From Haliclystus octoradiatus (lineage: Eukaryota > Cnidaria > Staurozoa > Stauromedusae > Haliclystidae), in NCBI GenBank assembly GCA_916610825.1, contig OU744448.1, positions 28,170,107 to 28,234,106 on the forward strand: 64,000 nucleotides of DNA, written 5' to 3'. Each line of letters begins with the position of its first letter. Position 1 is the first letter of the stretch. Made by a program: the position numbers and the translations under genes. This document shows positions 12,588 to 25,185 of this stretch, piece after piece. Below the pieces are notes generated by a model. It saw nothing but the letters and a program-made list of their open reading frames with translations. It was not told the DNA's origin and did not search any database.

Positions 12588-13147
12588 AACGAGTCAATTT
12601 GACGTTTGATTAATGAAATAGTTGGCTTGAAAATTCGCTTGGGAAAAGCAATTGTGACGTTTACATGTTGTCGATGTGCTTTCCAGATTGAAATTAAAAC
12701 GAATTACGACTACGAAAATGTTGTTCTTTCTCAAGAGAGTTGGGTACTACTGTGAAACAGGGGTGTACTATAAATATAAAAAGTGCAGTAAAATACAAAT
12801 ACAAGTATCTATACTGTTTTAAATAGCTACTTGACGTGAATGTAAATTAATTACAATATATTTGATGCTTTGGATCGTATTAAAAATTCGATAATGTAGA
12901 CATCTTTTCTTAGTTAAAAAAAATACTTTTTGAGGCTGTACCCCCTGGAAAATAAACAGAATTAGATCCAGATCATTGTTTTTATTCCAAAATGGCGGTA
13001 AATTTGAAGATATCATCACATCACTAAGCTGAAATGTGTAGTCGTAGTGCAGCGGTGTAGGCTAGCCTATGTTCATGGAGTTCCATCTCAATTCAAAGTA
13101 TGACAATTTTACTCAGCGAAATACATATTTCCTGACGCGAATCAAGA
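12588..13147. promoter_or_regulatory. Divergent promoter region between RNF8 and XRCC3
   Basis: Only 560 bases separate the RNF8 ATG (minus strand) from the XRCC3 ATG (plus strand), so both 5' UTRs and both promoters must lie here. No TATA box stands out for either gene. TGACGT occurs near 12655 and a YY1-like word near 12989. A shared bidirectional promoter is an inference from spacing. Confidence 0.7.
12989..12998 (+). promoter_or_regulatory. YY1-like motif AAAATGGCGG
   Basis: AAAATGGCGG matches the YY1 core (AANATGGCGG) often found just downstream of start sites of housekeeping genes. Its orientation fits transcription toward XRCC3. It is a motif match only. Confidence 0.3.
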
Positions 13148-16100
13148 ATGAAGACGGTGAATTCACTTGCAATAAACCCAAGAGTAATTGAAAAACTGCA
13201 CAGAGGTTGGTTGGCTTGCTTTGGCTAATAAGTTTAGCCGTGTGATATCGTAAGATATTGATTGATAAAAGAATACAACAACAGTATAACTTGAAGATGC
13301 TTTATTAACGTACTTGGTTGACGTTTGACAGTAAAATATCTAATATCGTTGAATCTCGGGTGCGCCATTGCCATAATCTGCAGACTGGTCAAATAGTAGA
13401 CCTAATCAATTATATAACCAGTCATTCAGATGAAAAAGTAAATTATGAAATCAAAGTTAAGTTAACTATGTTTTAATCCAAGCGCTAAACCTTTGACTTT
13501 GCTGGTCAAAAAGTTACGTGAAGTTGCTAAATGACACTTTTTCATTTTGCCACTAACTTCAAAACAAATATGGAGAACAGTAGCTAATTATTGGCCAAAT
13601 CTTCAATAGTCTTCAGAGCGTTAAATCCCAGTTTGCAGAGTAGGGCAATTTTCAATGATATATTGGGCGCGCCCATGGAATGTTCACCCGCAGTGGCTAA
13701 ATTGTAAGAATAGGAGGTCCACTAAAATTTAAGTATGTACTTTAAACATATCCATACCAAGATCGAAGGATAAGTTTAATATCCCCGATTTTTTTTTTTC
13801 AAAAATATCAACAAATCATCTAGATATCTGACTTCATATGACATTGCGTAACCATGGTTACGAAACGGCAAGTTTTTGTGGGTGAGGGAATGTGACGTCA
13901 TAATCCGGACAAAGTGAGAAATCTACTATTATCATGACTTGATATCCAAAACCGTTCATCCATCAATTCGTCATTTTTTATCCAAATTTTTTGTGAATAG
14001 TATAATCAGAACCGCTTATTTCTAAACGAGGCTAAGGGTAAAGTTTTGTTTCTTTTTTCGGTTTGTCCTTTTTGTAGCGAAACAAAACAAATCTTTTCCA
14101 TATCTTTCTCTCGCGGTTCCCGACCGCAAACGAACAAAATCAAGTTTTCCCTAGTTCTCAGCCAGGCCGATCTGCACGTGCACGTCTGCACGACGTGTGA
14201 ACACACTGTTTTTGTCAAAGACCTTCAAAGTGTTTGTACACTTCAAAACGAAAAGGTTCACTCATCTTTACCAAAGTCTCATCGAAAAGTAGGCAGCATT
14301 CACTTGGAAATATACATATATACATTTGATGTTTAGAGAAGAAACCTCGCTCATATATAAACAGCTTAGATCATCACTCGAGCATCAAAGTAGTGTTATT
14401 TTTATTTATCAAATCTTCGTTCTTTTATTTCGTCTGTCATGCATTATTAACTGTTGCTTGTGTTATTATCACCAGATATAAGACGGTGAAATCGCATTCA
14501 GTGTGCATTTATTTGAATTGACAAACACTTTAAATGAACCAATTAACGCTTTACCAATTCTAGATTTGGATTTATTTTATTAAATCAGAACTCAAATTCA
14601 ATAAAGTTACTGTTTAAATGAAATATTTTACAAATCGATCACGCATGCTACGACAGTTTACGTCGAGGCGTATAATTTTCTGAAAACCGAAAAGCAATTT
14701 ATGATTCATTTTGCATTGATTAACAAATATTTACTTGGACAAATGATTAATCATGCAGTTTGTGTGAAGGCAATGGACGATATTGATGTAGTAGCTATAT
14801 TTAGCTATATATCTATTTTATCCCATTGATCAGTGAAGACAGTGAGTGTAGTTTTTGCAGAATCATGGTAGAATCATAGCTACAATAAATTTGATCCTAT
14901 AATAGACCATATGATTCGCGAGAAAATAACGTGGATAATTTGCTAATAAATGGTAGATCATACAACTCCTTTCACTTATTATCCAACTTGTTTGAAACTT
15001 CATGTGTGTAATTTGAAATTCAAATAATTGCTAAGCTAGTCTACCATCCTTGTTCCTTCTCGCTTCGACACTCGAACCATGCTCGAACGTAGACAAAAAC
15101 AACATAAATTGATATAAATATTTCAGAGCGATTTCCATTGATGAATATTTCAGGTCACCGTAAGTTTTTCAAGTCAGTCTTCAATATTTTGAACGGGAAC
15201 AGCAGTGCTAATGGAAATGATTACATTCAAATTTGACGTTAAACAATACCAATAATTACAAAAAATGCTAAAGTCTCCATTGTTTATCGGTGTGTGATTT
15301 TGTTCTGTCCGGGAAATGACGTCATAATATAGCAAGCCAATCACAAATCGTTTTGACGTTCTACGAAATTTTCGGATTTGAAACTTGAAATTGAAGGGTT
15401 TTTGGAAATTTTTTTGGAATTTTTATCAGTTTTATGGAATTCTGCGGGTATGATATATCCGAAACACGAATAAAATCAACTTTGAAATTTTTAGTGGACC
15501 TGCTTATTGTAAGAAATTATTCTAAGAATATAGGGGTTCATTCTAGTGGGTCGCTCGAGAGACTTGAAGTATTATCTCGGGGCCGGCCTTGCTGTACTCT
15601 GCACACCCGGCCAAGCTTCATCATGGGTATCCTATAGGGATGAGACGATTACCAAATTTACCGATGTTCGAAGCCGATTAGTTCTCAGCAGATTAGTCAT
15701 AGTAATCGGCCGATTAATCGAATGTTTCGATTATTTCTCACTCCAACAAACCATTACAAAATATTGGCCGTCTGACAACACGCTGACCGTAGATATTTTC
15801 ATCACACAAGTCAAAGTTGAAATGAAACATTAAATGTGTTACGCTCACATCGTAAATGATTTGTTTTGAATGAGAATTTAAATGGAAATTAGTACTGGTA
15901 GTAGTAAATCAGTAACCGTTAAGCGTAAGTTTTCAACAAAATTAAATGTTGTTGATAAACCAATAACGCAACAAAGAGACTTTCTTCCCATAACTGATTG
16001 GAAAATCCTTCCAAGTCTGATGAGTATTCCAATCAAAACAATCATGATATAATCCCCACAAAAACGTTTGCTATAATATGAAACAACTTCATTTTATGTG

Positions 16101-19100
16101 AAAATTGTTTTCTCAAAATTTTAACTCGACCGCCGCTTTTTTGTCGTAAATAAAATTATTCATTCAACCGTGCTCACGTGTGTTATTCATCAACGCTAAT
16201 GTGTTGACCTTTTTCACGCTATAACAATAGAGGGTGTCAAATGACATGACGAATTATTCAAATGTTTTGAATTACAAAACGATGTAAACAAACAGTAGCA
16301 ACTATCTCGGAACTTTTGTTTCAAATTTCATTGTCAAATAATAATCGGTTCAACGATTAAAAATCAATTTATTTGCCGATGCCGATTATTTTTCGATTAC
16401 TAAAAATAGCGCCGATGATCGGCAAAATCGATTATTTTCAGAACAATCGTCTCATCCCTAGTATCCTAGTGACTGAACTATTTTCATCAATAATCATAAA
16501 AATCAGAGTTGACCAGTGTTGGCTAGCAAAAAGTAATTTAATCAAGGCTCGTAAAACAAGAAATCACAATTTTTGTCATTTAAGGTTTGTATGTAGGCTT
16601 TGTGGAAATTAATTGAGTTCATGAACAGCAGTACAGTTAGTTCATGAATTATTTATTAACGCCTTAAATAAACTGATTGTCCAATATCCAGATGACAGTT
16701 CATAATGAGTTCATAAATGACTTTTCAATGAACTGATCATGAGACTGACCATTTACCATTCATAAACTGTTCATGAACATTGTCCAATGTCCAGATGACA
16801 GTTCATTATGAGTTCATAAATGACTTCTCAATGAACTGATCATTTACCATTCGTAAACTGTTCATGAACATTGTCCAATGTCCAGATGACAGTTCATAAT
16901 GAGTTCATAAATGACTTCTCAAAGAACTGATCATGAAACTGACCATTTACCATTCGTAAACTGTTCATGAACATTGTCCAATGTCCAGATGACAGTTCAT
17001 AATGAGTTAATAAATGACTTCTCAATGAACTGATCATGAAACTGACCATTTACCATTTGTAAACTGTTCATGAACATTGTCCAATGTCCAGATGACAGTT
17101 CATAATGAGTTAATAAATTACTTCTCAATGAACTGATCATGAAACTGATCATTTACCATTCATAAACTGTTCATGAACATTGTCCAATGTCCAGATGACA
17201 GTTCATAATGAGTTCATAAATGACTTCTCAATGAACTGATCATGAAACTGACCATTTACCATTAGTAAAAGTAAGGTTTTCATAGTGTAGGCCTAATATA
17301 TAAATTACCTGTCACAACTGTAGTTTCTCTGCAAGTTTGTACACATTTTTGCTATTATTTTATTTTATTAGTAAAGATATGGAAATTGAATCAACTCCTT
17401 GTCCTTTCCAAAAGTGAATTGATTTACATTACAAATCTTAGTCAAGATGAAGCAACAGAGTTATATCTGTGTGCATCAAAAGCTGTCTTTGATGGAAAAT
17501 CAACAAATGCATTTTCAATCTTAAATGGAACGTGTGGTCTTAAATATCAGGTAAATAATAAATATTTAGCAGAAGCTTCTGAGGCATAGGCCTACAATTA
17601 ACAGAAAAAACAAATCAATTGGTAACAACATAATATTTATTAATCAACGTTTCAATCACAACTAGTGATCATTTTCAAGATAACTAATCTTTTTTACTTA
17701 TATTTATAGAGATTAGAAAACAAATCAGGCATGAGAGAGTTCCTCCAATCAGCATATTTCCACCTTTTCTGTTAGCTCCAAAACAAAGAAAACACTGATA
17801 TACCCTTTGTTATAGGGAGTTTTTTAAGGGTTTTCCTCATTTTTGACTGAACTCTACTCTTATGCATGACAACTATTGTTAGAAATATCAACAATAGATA
17901 TGTATGATACTATTCTACCCAAATTAAAAAACAAACAAACAAGGGAAATACTTTAATATGTTTGAAAAACTTTTGGTTTTATGTAATCCTTTTGTGTGAT
18001 CATTTTGATTACTGTGCTATTGTATGGGGGAATTGTAAAACTGAACATCTTGATCGCCTCCAGAGATTGCAGAACAGAGGAATGAGGTCAGTGCTCCGTT
18101 GTAACTATCGAACTCGTGTCTCTGATATGCAAAGTCAGCTTGGCTGGCTTTCTGTCAGAGACCGAATAACATCAAATCAACCAATGTTCACACACAAAAT
18201 TAAATTTAACCAATCTCCTCCTTTGCTTTTTTCATTATTTCGACAACCACATACCACCAGAACAAGATCCCACTACCACAATGACATTTACATCAGGTCA
18301 AGCCATTGCCACTCATTTCAACATGCTGGTGCTTATAAGTGGAACGATCTACCGTCTACAATGAAGGAAGTATCAAACAGGCCAACTTTCAAACGTCTCC
18401 TTGGGAAGCACTTAAGTTAAACATAATTACATATAACACAAATAACATAATTAAGTTAATCAAATCTTTCTTCAAATGTCTATCCTGTAAAGTATATTGT
18501 TGTAAAATTGTATTGTTATTATATGTATATCTATATATTTATAAATCAGTCTTGTTAAAAAAAGCTTTTAGCTTATTCAAGTTCTGAATAAATGATGATG
18601 ATGATGATGATGATGATGATGTGTTAAGTTTTGGTTTCAGTTTTTCAAAATAAATGTTTCTCTAATTTATTTTTGTTTTTTTAGAATAGTATCATACATC
18701 TATATTGTCAAGATTTCTAATGATGATTGTTTTCGTATCTCAATAAAATATATTTTGTTATCAATTGTTTTTTCTGTTAAAAATAATAAATAGTTAAGTA
18801 AATCATGTTTCAATGTATGGGGTACTTCTATAGTAGAAAATGTTTATAACATCACATTTTATTATATAACGGATTACTGTTTATAGCGTACTGAATTTAA
18901 TTGGAAAAAATAGTTCAGGAGTTCATGAACAGTTCATGAACGTTAAATGGCCCCAGTTTTCATGAACTGTTCATGAACATTTACAGACAGTTCAAGAACA
19001 GTTCATGAACAGTTCATGAACCTGATTCTTCCTGATGAAATTTGGAATCTTTCTAAATTCTTCTTATGAATAATTGGTTATAGCGACAAGGTCACCTATA

Positions 19101-22100
19101 ATGTACTTTTTGAAAATTCTCTATTTGTGTCGTTGTAAACAGTTTATACTGTATCTGCATTTTTGCCTTTGTCAAGTTACTGTTCTTCTCATTCCATTAT
19201 TAGATGTTAAGGTAGGCTGGCTTAATACGATTTGATAGAACCCTAACTCGCACTACATGTGATAGTTGTAAGGGCAAATTTGATATCTAAGGGCAACAAA
19301 TATCACCTTTAAAGGACTAAATGGAAGGAGAGAGTGATGAATCACGCTCCTCAAAATGTTTAGGAGAGCCGTAGGAGAGTGATTTTGGAAAAACAAATGT
19401 CAATGTTCATTGATAACTGACATCAAAAAGAGCAGATTTGGTTTGTTATTCATCAAGTTATAATCACTGTACGATATCTTTAACAAGAAATTGAAATAAT
19501 TTATTGCAATCAACAACTTAAAAAGAGAAAATTATGAAAAAAGTTATTATAATTTTTGTGAATAAAATTATTTTCCTAATAGTTTTTTTCGTTCAAAAAG
19601 TTGTATGTTTAAATGTTTCTTTTTGCAAAATTAATTTTTTGAAATGCACTCCATCATGAAACTCCAAAATGTTTTAAAACGAGAGAAAAATCTTCGAAAG
19701 ACACACGCGACATAAATTGTAAACAACATCATTCCATTCAATTTTCATTATTCGAAATCTATTGTTTGCGAAAAATAGCCCATATATTCCCAAAGCAACG
19801 CAATTTTAATTGATGTCGAATGGAAAAGACGTAGCCAATGTTCTATATCGAATGGAAAAGACGTAGCCAATGTTCTATATCGATATAATTATACACTGGC
19901 AATTTAATAGATATATTTATTTATGTACTAGTTTGAATTAAAGTGTCTTCAGTTTGGCAAAAGACAATATATTTTTGATAAATTCTTTACCAACTAATTG
20001 GATAATTATTATATTATTATAAGGAAAGTGTATCAATCGTTGTAAAAAATCAGCAGTATTAATTTTTCGAGGCGCTCTATTAAATATTAAGCGCTACCCA
20101 AAAGTGTAAACAAGGTGCTCGAAGGCGCGCAAGAGCGACCACGCGCTCCTCTCCCATAAAGGTCTGAAATATGTAAGTTTCCTTCAAAGTATTCTAAAAT
20201 TTCCCCCAGCTTCATTTGTAATGACAAAAAACATAGAAATGAGGCATTATTTTTACATAATTTCTAATTTTCAGTTCCATAAAATACGAATTGGCTGTCT
20301 TGAAATCGACAAACTTCTTGATGACGGTATTTCCTATCCTTGTCTTACTGAAATATGTGGTGAAAGTGCCAGTGGAAAGACCCAATTATGTCTTCAACTT
20401 TGCCTGGCTGTGCAAATCCCCAAACTTAACGGAAAAAATTGTGGAGGTACAGTAAGTAAATATGTGTTAAGAGCTAATTATAGATTAACATGTTATGTTC
20501 AAAATTCAACCCACTTCAAACTCTCCAAAAAAGAAGCATTAAATAAATTACGATTTCCAAGATTTTAATTGCTAAGGCAAGCAAACAGGGCACTAGGGCA
20601 CTATCCCTAACAATGTGTATCCCAGATGATAGAATAACATTTCATATGTAAACTGCTGCTTAAATTAACAATCATTAATTTTGATTGTGGTAATCCTACA
20701 TATAATCTATTAAATAGACATTTATTGCATTGATATTAGGTGCTGTATACATCAGTACTGAAGATGCATTTCCTTCGAAAAGACTTGCTCAGTTGATACC
20801 TTATTTTGAAAAGAAGTATGAAACGAAAGGTTTAGCTGACAACATTATTGTTGAACATGCTGTTGATTTGGTAAGTATACCCTCAATATTACACGAAACA
20901 ATAAGCAACTGGCGCACAGTTTCCTATGAGCTTTTGATATTTGGCGAACTTGAGTCACTGCAGAGAAAATTTGAAGGCGAAAATCACTCGCCGCGGCGGC
21001 TCTTGATTATCTTATGCCTTCTCGTTTTCTCCTTGCGTGCCTCTTGCGCGCCAAATATAAATGGCTCAATCTTGATCAAATTGAAAATTCTCATTCATGA
21101 TATCAATTTCGAATTGTAAGATCAATTGTGTCTTCAAACCTAGTTTTTCTATGGTGATTTGGCGTCAAACTCTAAACCTATCAGATTGTTTGAATCAGTG
21201 TTATAATTCAATAACATGTAGCAAAACTAATTAATTCTTTTGAGATCTGATAGATATTTCAAAATAGATGGTGTAGAGAAAGTAGCTCAAACCATATCAG
21301 AAACGGCCATACCACTCTTCTATTTATATAGGAGATTGTAAATGCTCGTTAACCCGCTGATCTCAGACAGACACTGCAGATCAATTAGAGCAGATTTCAT
21401 TTTACTAGACATGAGAATTTTCAGACTTATCATTCTTTCTTTCTTTTTGAAATTTATCAAGATGTCCTAGATTTCAGACTATTTTTAAGGTTTGAATTCT
21501 CATATCTGATTTTAGATATAGATGTATAAAATGAACAGTTACATGTTGATGTACAGTATTCTAGAGAGGATGCTCTTTAAAATGTCAGAACCTGTGTAAG
21601 AGCTAAGGTGATAGCTGATTTAATTTTGTTTTCATATTTATGACAGCCTATAGGAGTAGGCCTAAAACCTGTAACATTTCATACCAAATTGCAGTCACTT
21701 GATGTGCGGCCTTGGTGTAGTGGTTAGAGCGTTGGACCACGGCCCGCAGGGTCTCAGGTTCAATCCCTGGCCGGAACACTATAGGTTGGCGTCAGGAAGG
21801 GCATCCGGCTATAAACGCACACAAGCTTCAAAATACTAACCAATTTAACCAACCACCCCGGTGAAAAAAAGCTGCATGCTTACCCGGTTTGTGGATAAAT
21901 GATAAATCCAAAAAAAAAAAAAAAATGATATACAGTGTAATCCACTTATATAAGTGCAAGTCAAAATTGCCAATGATGATTTTCATTGCATTTATCCGAA
22001 TTTGCATTTATTCAAAAAAAAATTAAAGGATTTGACCAGAAAAGAGTTGATACGGTTTCAGATTAAGGTTGTAGATAAGCAGGAATTTCACTTATCCAAA

Positions 22101-25100
22101 TTGCACTTATTCTGGTCACACTACATTACGCTTGATAAGAATTTTATAAGTTCATAAACAGCTCATGAATAATTGCTTGGGAGTTCATGAGCAGTTCATG
22201 AATATCTGCTTGGGGTTGATCAACAGTTCATTAACAGTTCTTGAATATTTGTTTGGGGTTCATGAACAGTTCATGAACAGTTCATGAACAGTTGAACAGT
22301 TGATGAATATCTGCTTGGGGCTATTGAACAATTCATGAATATTTGCTGGGGGTTCATGAAGTTCTTGAAAATCTGCTTGGGGCTATTGAACAGTTCATGA
22401 ATATTTGCTTTGCTGCTCATCAACAGTTCATGAACAGCTCATGAATTTATGAACTTTTTCTCATTGATATTGTTCTTTTTTGAATATTCATTTTCAACAA
22501 TTATTATCAATTATTATGGTTGATCTCGGATTGTTGCCAAGGGAATCATCAGAGATCTTTATAATGTCGTAGCTCGTCAGGCAAATGCGCGGGAAGTCCT
22601 GCTGACAATCCTGTTAAAAATATGATATTCATTTGGCTGATTGATTTTTTTTTTTAGGAAGATTTAATTCAGCTACTGTCAAATAAACTACCAAGAATAC
22701 TTCTACATATGAACATTAAAGTTGTGATAATAGATTCTATTGCTGCTTTGTTTCGTGTTGAATTCGATTTGAATCAAATGATTGAGCGTTCAAAGTCACT
22801 ATTATCTGTTTCTAGCAAAATACACACCCTTGGTAGAAAATATCATGCTGCTTTCATCTGTGTGAATCAAGTAAGTGACTTGAACTCATCTGATCAGAAT
22901 TCCATCTCACATTTGTGTGTAGGAATTGTGTTTTAGGTGGACCGCTGAATAAAGTTTCATTTTTAAGTTCATGAACTCATAAGCATTTCTTGCAGGTAGT
23001 TTTTCCGCATACAAAGTACACAAAAGCCACAATGTTTATACCTACAGATTTTTTTTTGCTCAAAATAGTAACAAACTATCATGTAATTCTAAAGCTATGT
23101 TGATTGAAATATAAAAATTACCTGAATTTTTATATAATTTTACATTGATTGATATTCATGATGTAGGTTTCTGATGTTATTCAAGCAACAACTACAACAA
23201 GTAATTTGTGTAGGTAAGTGCTCTACAAATTGTTGTACAGTAGTATTTTTTTCTCTCAACGCATAATCTAGCCTGCGTGCAGACAGACCTTTTCACTTTT
23301 CACTAGTCCGTCTGCGCATTAATGCCAAGTTTAGCATACTGATTGTCTTTCCACTATTATAATAATGGTAGGTCTTGCCTCTTGCCTGCTGACATAACAC
23401 AGAGAGATGCTAAGGGCTACTATGGCTGTTATTCAGGGCTCTTTGATACAACAGACACAACTGCAGCCTACGCAATGACAACAAGAGATGAAAGAGGACG
23501 AACGTATACCGGTATTTTAAAGGACCATTTTGTCACACATTTCTGACCTTCCAGGAAAATTTGTTCCAGGAAATTGAATTGAAAATGCTTCAAAATTCTG
23601 AAAAAAGAAGGATTTAAACAGTGTAAAATATGGCTTACTTTGGCTTGTTCATTATTACTTGCATTTTATTCAAAAGAAAGTCGATTGAGAAAATTCGTAC
23701 TTGGCCTTTTTGGAACAAGGTTCCCAGGATTGTGCACTATTTACCGGTATCAGCCTAGCTACATGTGAAATATAATGACATGGATTTATAACTTGCTCAG
23801 GGTCACCCTATCATATTAAGAAATATTTGATGATGATAATTTCAACTTTTTTGTAGCATGAAGAAAATCCCAGCATTGGGTTTAACATGGTCATCTTATG
23901 TTACTGTGAGATTGATGATTCAAAGGACAGAACAGCAAGTCAAAGATGAAAATGTAAGTGTCATTAGGCCTACAGTAATTGTATATTCTGATTTATCACA
24001 ATTTCCCAAATAATGCCTTAATGTCTAATTTGCAATTTCCGTTTCTAAATTGCCTGAAATGCGGCTGTGTGCGCACCATCATTATCTATCAATTTTGAAT
24101 AGCATAAATCAAACTCATTACTGTGAAAAGAAGCTTATGTTGGCTTATCAGCTACTGTATAAACAAAAACAAACAAACAACCATTGCATGCAGGGCTTTC
24201 ACTAGCTTTTGTGCAGCAGACAAACTTTACATTCGTCTGCGCATTAGCGCAAATTTTAGCGTACTGATCGTTCTTTCCACTACCTCTTTTTCGCTAGTAA
24301 GTTGTGATTGGCTAATAAAATATAGTGTATTTTTAAATAAAGAAAATTGAGTAATGACAGGAAACCACACTACGTAAATATATATTTAATATTAATTCAG
24401 TAGATACGCTTGGTACGCGATACTCAGTGCCAATACGCATACAGACTATACGACGGAAAACTCTGTGACTTCTTGCTCAAAATAGATTCAGAATGCTTTT
24501 AGTTCTTTTAATGCTTTTCAATGGTGCCAACTATGCATGCTGGTGCTGCTTACCCTGTTCATGTTCTATTGATATTCATAATTTGCTCTACACTTCTCAA
24601 ATCTAGGTTTGCAGAATTCCTATTTTTGCCTGACTCTGGACATGTGTACTGTTCAAAGCTTCATTGCTATCTCTCAACACTTTTGATAATGATTCTGTAA
24701 TTATCTTCATATTGTTTCTTCATAATTACAACTGAGATACAGTCAAACCTGTTATAACGGTCATCTCTATAAAGCGGCCACCTGTCTACAGTGGTCACTC
24801 TTGCAATGTCTAAAATACTATTTCCTATTGAATCAAACCTGTCTATAATGGTCAATTTATGTACCTCTCGTGGCTCGCTGTTATATACAGGTTTCACTGT
24901 AGTTTTTATCAACGTTCTCTGCTGATAATGATGTTTTATTAAGCATCTATATATTTTATATAATTGTTGTAGTGGTTGCAGAGCACACAACATTGGCGTA
25001 TAAATTACATACTGTATGAGTGGTGCTGATGCGCAATAGCAAACCAATGAGTTTAAATGATTCTTTTTATATTTTAGGGTTCACATGTTGTTCGTAAATT

Positions 25101-25185
25101 TATGGTATTATTTGCTCCGCATTTGCCACAATCATCATGCTTCTTTACAATCAAACAAAATGGATTGGAAAGTATGTCCCTTTGA
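13148..25185 (+). CDS. XRCC3: XRCC3, RAD51 paralogue
   Basis: Eight exons: 13148-13205, 17372-17550, 20275-20446, 20740-20870, 22658-22870, 23167-23213, 23857-23953 and 25078-25185, giving 334 aa (human 346). XRCC3 works with RAD51C (CX3 complex) in homologous recombination and Holliday-junction steps in the nucleus. The N-terminus (INPRVIEKL, then the NLS-containing helix region) matches the human start LNPRIIAAI. Walker A is GESASGKT at 108-115 and Walker B VVIID at 202-206, with IAALFRVEFD after it as in the family. STEDAFPSKRL, FICVNQ, PALGLTW and APHLPQSSC are further XRCC3 signatures. Exon 1 is assigned by homology and phase; its donor (GTTGGT) is weak, so it is the least certain exon. 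Intron 1 (4.17 kb) holds a complete hAT element and a 103-bp tandem array; intron 2 a LINE end; intron 4 a SINE and a MITE; intron 7 a MITE. Confidence 0.94.
15635..16460. mobile_element. Non-autonomous hAT transposon, 826 bp, perfect 8-bp target duplication
   Basis: Both ends read TAGGGATGAGACGATT inward (16 bp, perfect inverted repeats). The flanks are the identical octamer GTATCCTA at 15627-15634 and 16461-16468. Subterminal zones are crowded with CGATTA/TAATCG words, the usual transposase-binding architecture in hAT elements. No transposase frame is present, so it depends on an autonomous relative elsewhere. It sits in XRCC3 intron 1. Confidence 0.92.
16610..17266 (+). repeat. Tandem repeat, 103-bp unit, about six copies
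   Basis: The word TGTCCAATRTCCAGATGACA recurs at 16679, 16781, 16872, 16975, 17078 and 17181, i.e. spacings of 102, 91, 103, 103 and 103. One unit lost about a dozen bases. Each unit contains the palindrome GTTCATGAAC and TCATTTATGAACTC-like words. The array ends about 100 bp before XRCC3 exon 2. Confidence 0.92.
17960..18621 (+). mobile_element. 3' end of a non-LTR retrotransposon (LINE), truncated
   Basis: The frame ending at 18420 encodes the C-terminal end of a LINE reverse transcriptase: HFDYCAIVWGNC, LDRLQRLQNRGMRSVLR, then DIYIRSSHCHSFQHAGA-KWNDLP. A short 3' UTR follows and ends in an (ATG)n run at 18591-18621, the microsatellite tail of some LINE clades. It is 5'-truncated and inactive. 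A related copy lies in reverse at 54209-54605. Confidence 0.85.
18919..19022. repeat. GTTCATGAAC palindrome cluster
   Basis: Seven or so TTCATGAA-type palindromes in about 100 bp of XRCC3 intron 2, preceded by TAGTTCAGGAG and containing TAAATGGCCCCA. Both words are shared with the foldback at 26266-26425, so this is probably a diverged copy of that element. Confidence 0.7.
20897..21200 (+). repeat. Dispersed repeat (GGCGCACAGTTTCCTATGAG family), copy 1
   Basis: The first half (GGCGCACAGTTTCCTATGAG through GCCTTCTCGTTTTCTCCTT) recurs in direct orientation at about 25704-25830. The second half recurs in inverted orientation at about 25590-25690. It lies in XRCC3 intron 4, just inside the donor of exon 4. 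The local GC content (CGCCGCGGCGG) is well above the surroundings. Confidence 0.75.
21706..21925 (+). mobile_element. tRNA-derived SINE with poly(A) tail
   Basis: The head has a pol III A box TGGTGTAGTGG (21713-21723) and a B box GGTTCAATCC (21757-21766). A non-tRNA body follows (AAGGGCATCCGGC and CCGGTTTGTGG), then an A run at about 21909-21925. A second, 3'-truncated copy is on the minus strand at 60514-60657. It lies in XRCC3 intron 4. Confidence 0.88.
21933..22127. mobile_element. TA-flanked MITE, CAGTGTAACC family
   Basis: Starts TA-CAGTGTAATCCACTTATA and ends CACTTATTCTGGTCACACTA, an inverted match. The interior shares AAGTCAAAATTGCCAA and TTTATCCGAATTTGCA with 46954-47134, 51743-51910 and 60418-60513. 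It begins eight bases after the SINE tail. Confidence 0.75.
22151..22450 (+). repeat. Array of TTCATGAACAG units
   Basis: Irregular tandem array of AGTTCATGAACAGTTCATGA and TATTTGCTTGGGG-type words, about 35-45 bp per higher-order unit, in XRCC3 intron 4. The same palindromic word is the core of the other clusters in the window. Confidence 0.8.
24740..24899. mobile_element. TA-flanked MITE, CAGTCAAACCTG family, copy 1
   Basis: Ends CAGTCAAACCTGTTATAACG and CAGTGAAACCTGTATATAAC (inward), flanked by TA at 24738-24739 and 24900-24901. It lies in XRCC3 intron 7. Internal copies of the ACCTGTCTA-AGTGGTCA module make it partly self-repetitive. Related copies are at 39695-39869, 45637-45810 and 46290-46466. 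Confidence 0.85.

Noticed and set aside
14046..14336. 96-aa plus ORF with a matching antisense ORF
   Set aside because: No recognisable family, lies in XRCC3 intron 1, no splice signals that would join it to a gene.
16610..17266. CRISPR-like regular repeats
   Set aside because: Units are contiguous tandem copies of 103 bp without unique spacers, in an animal intron.
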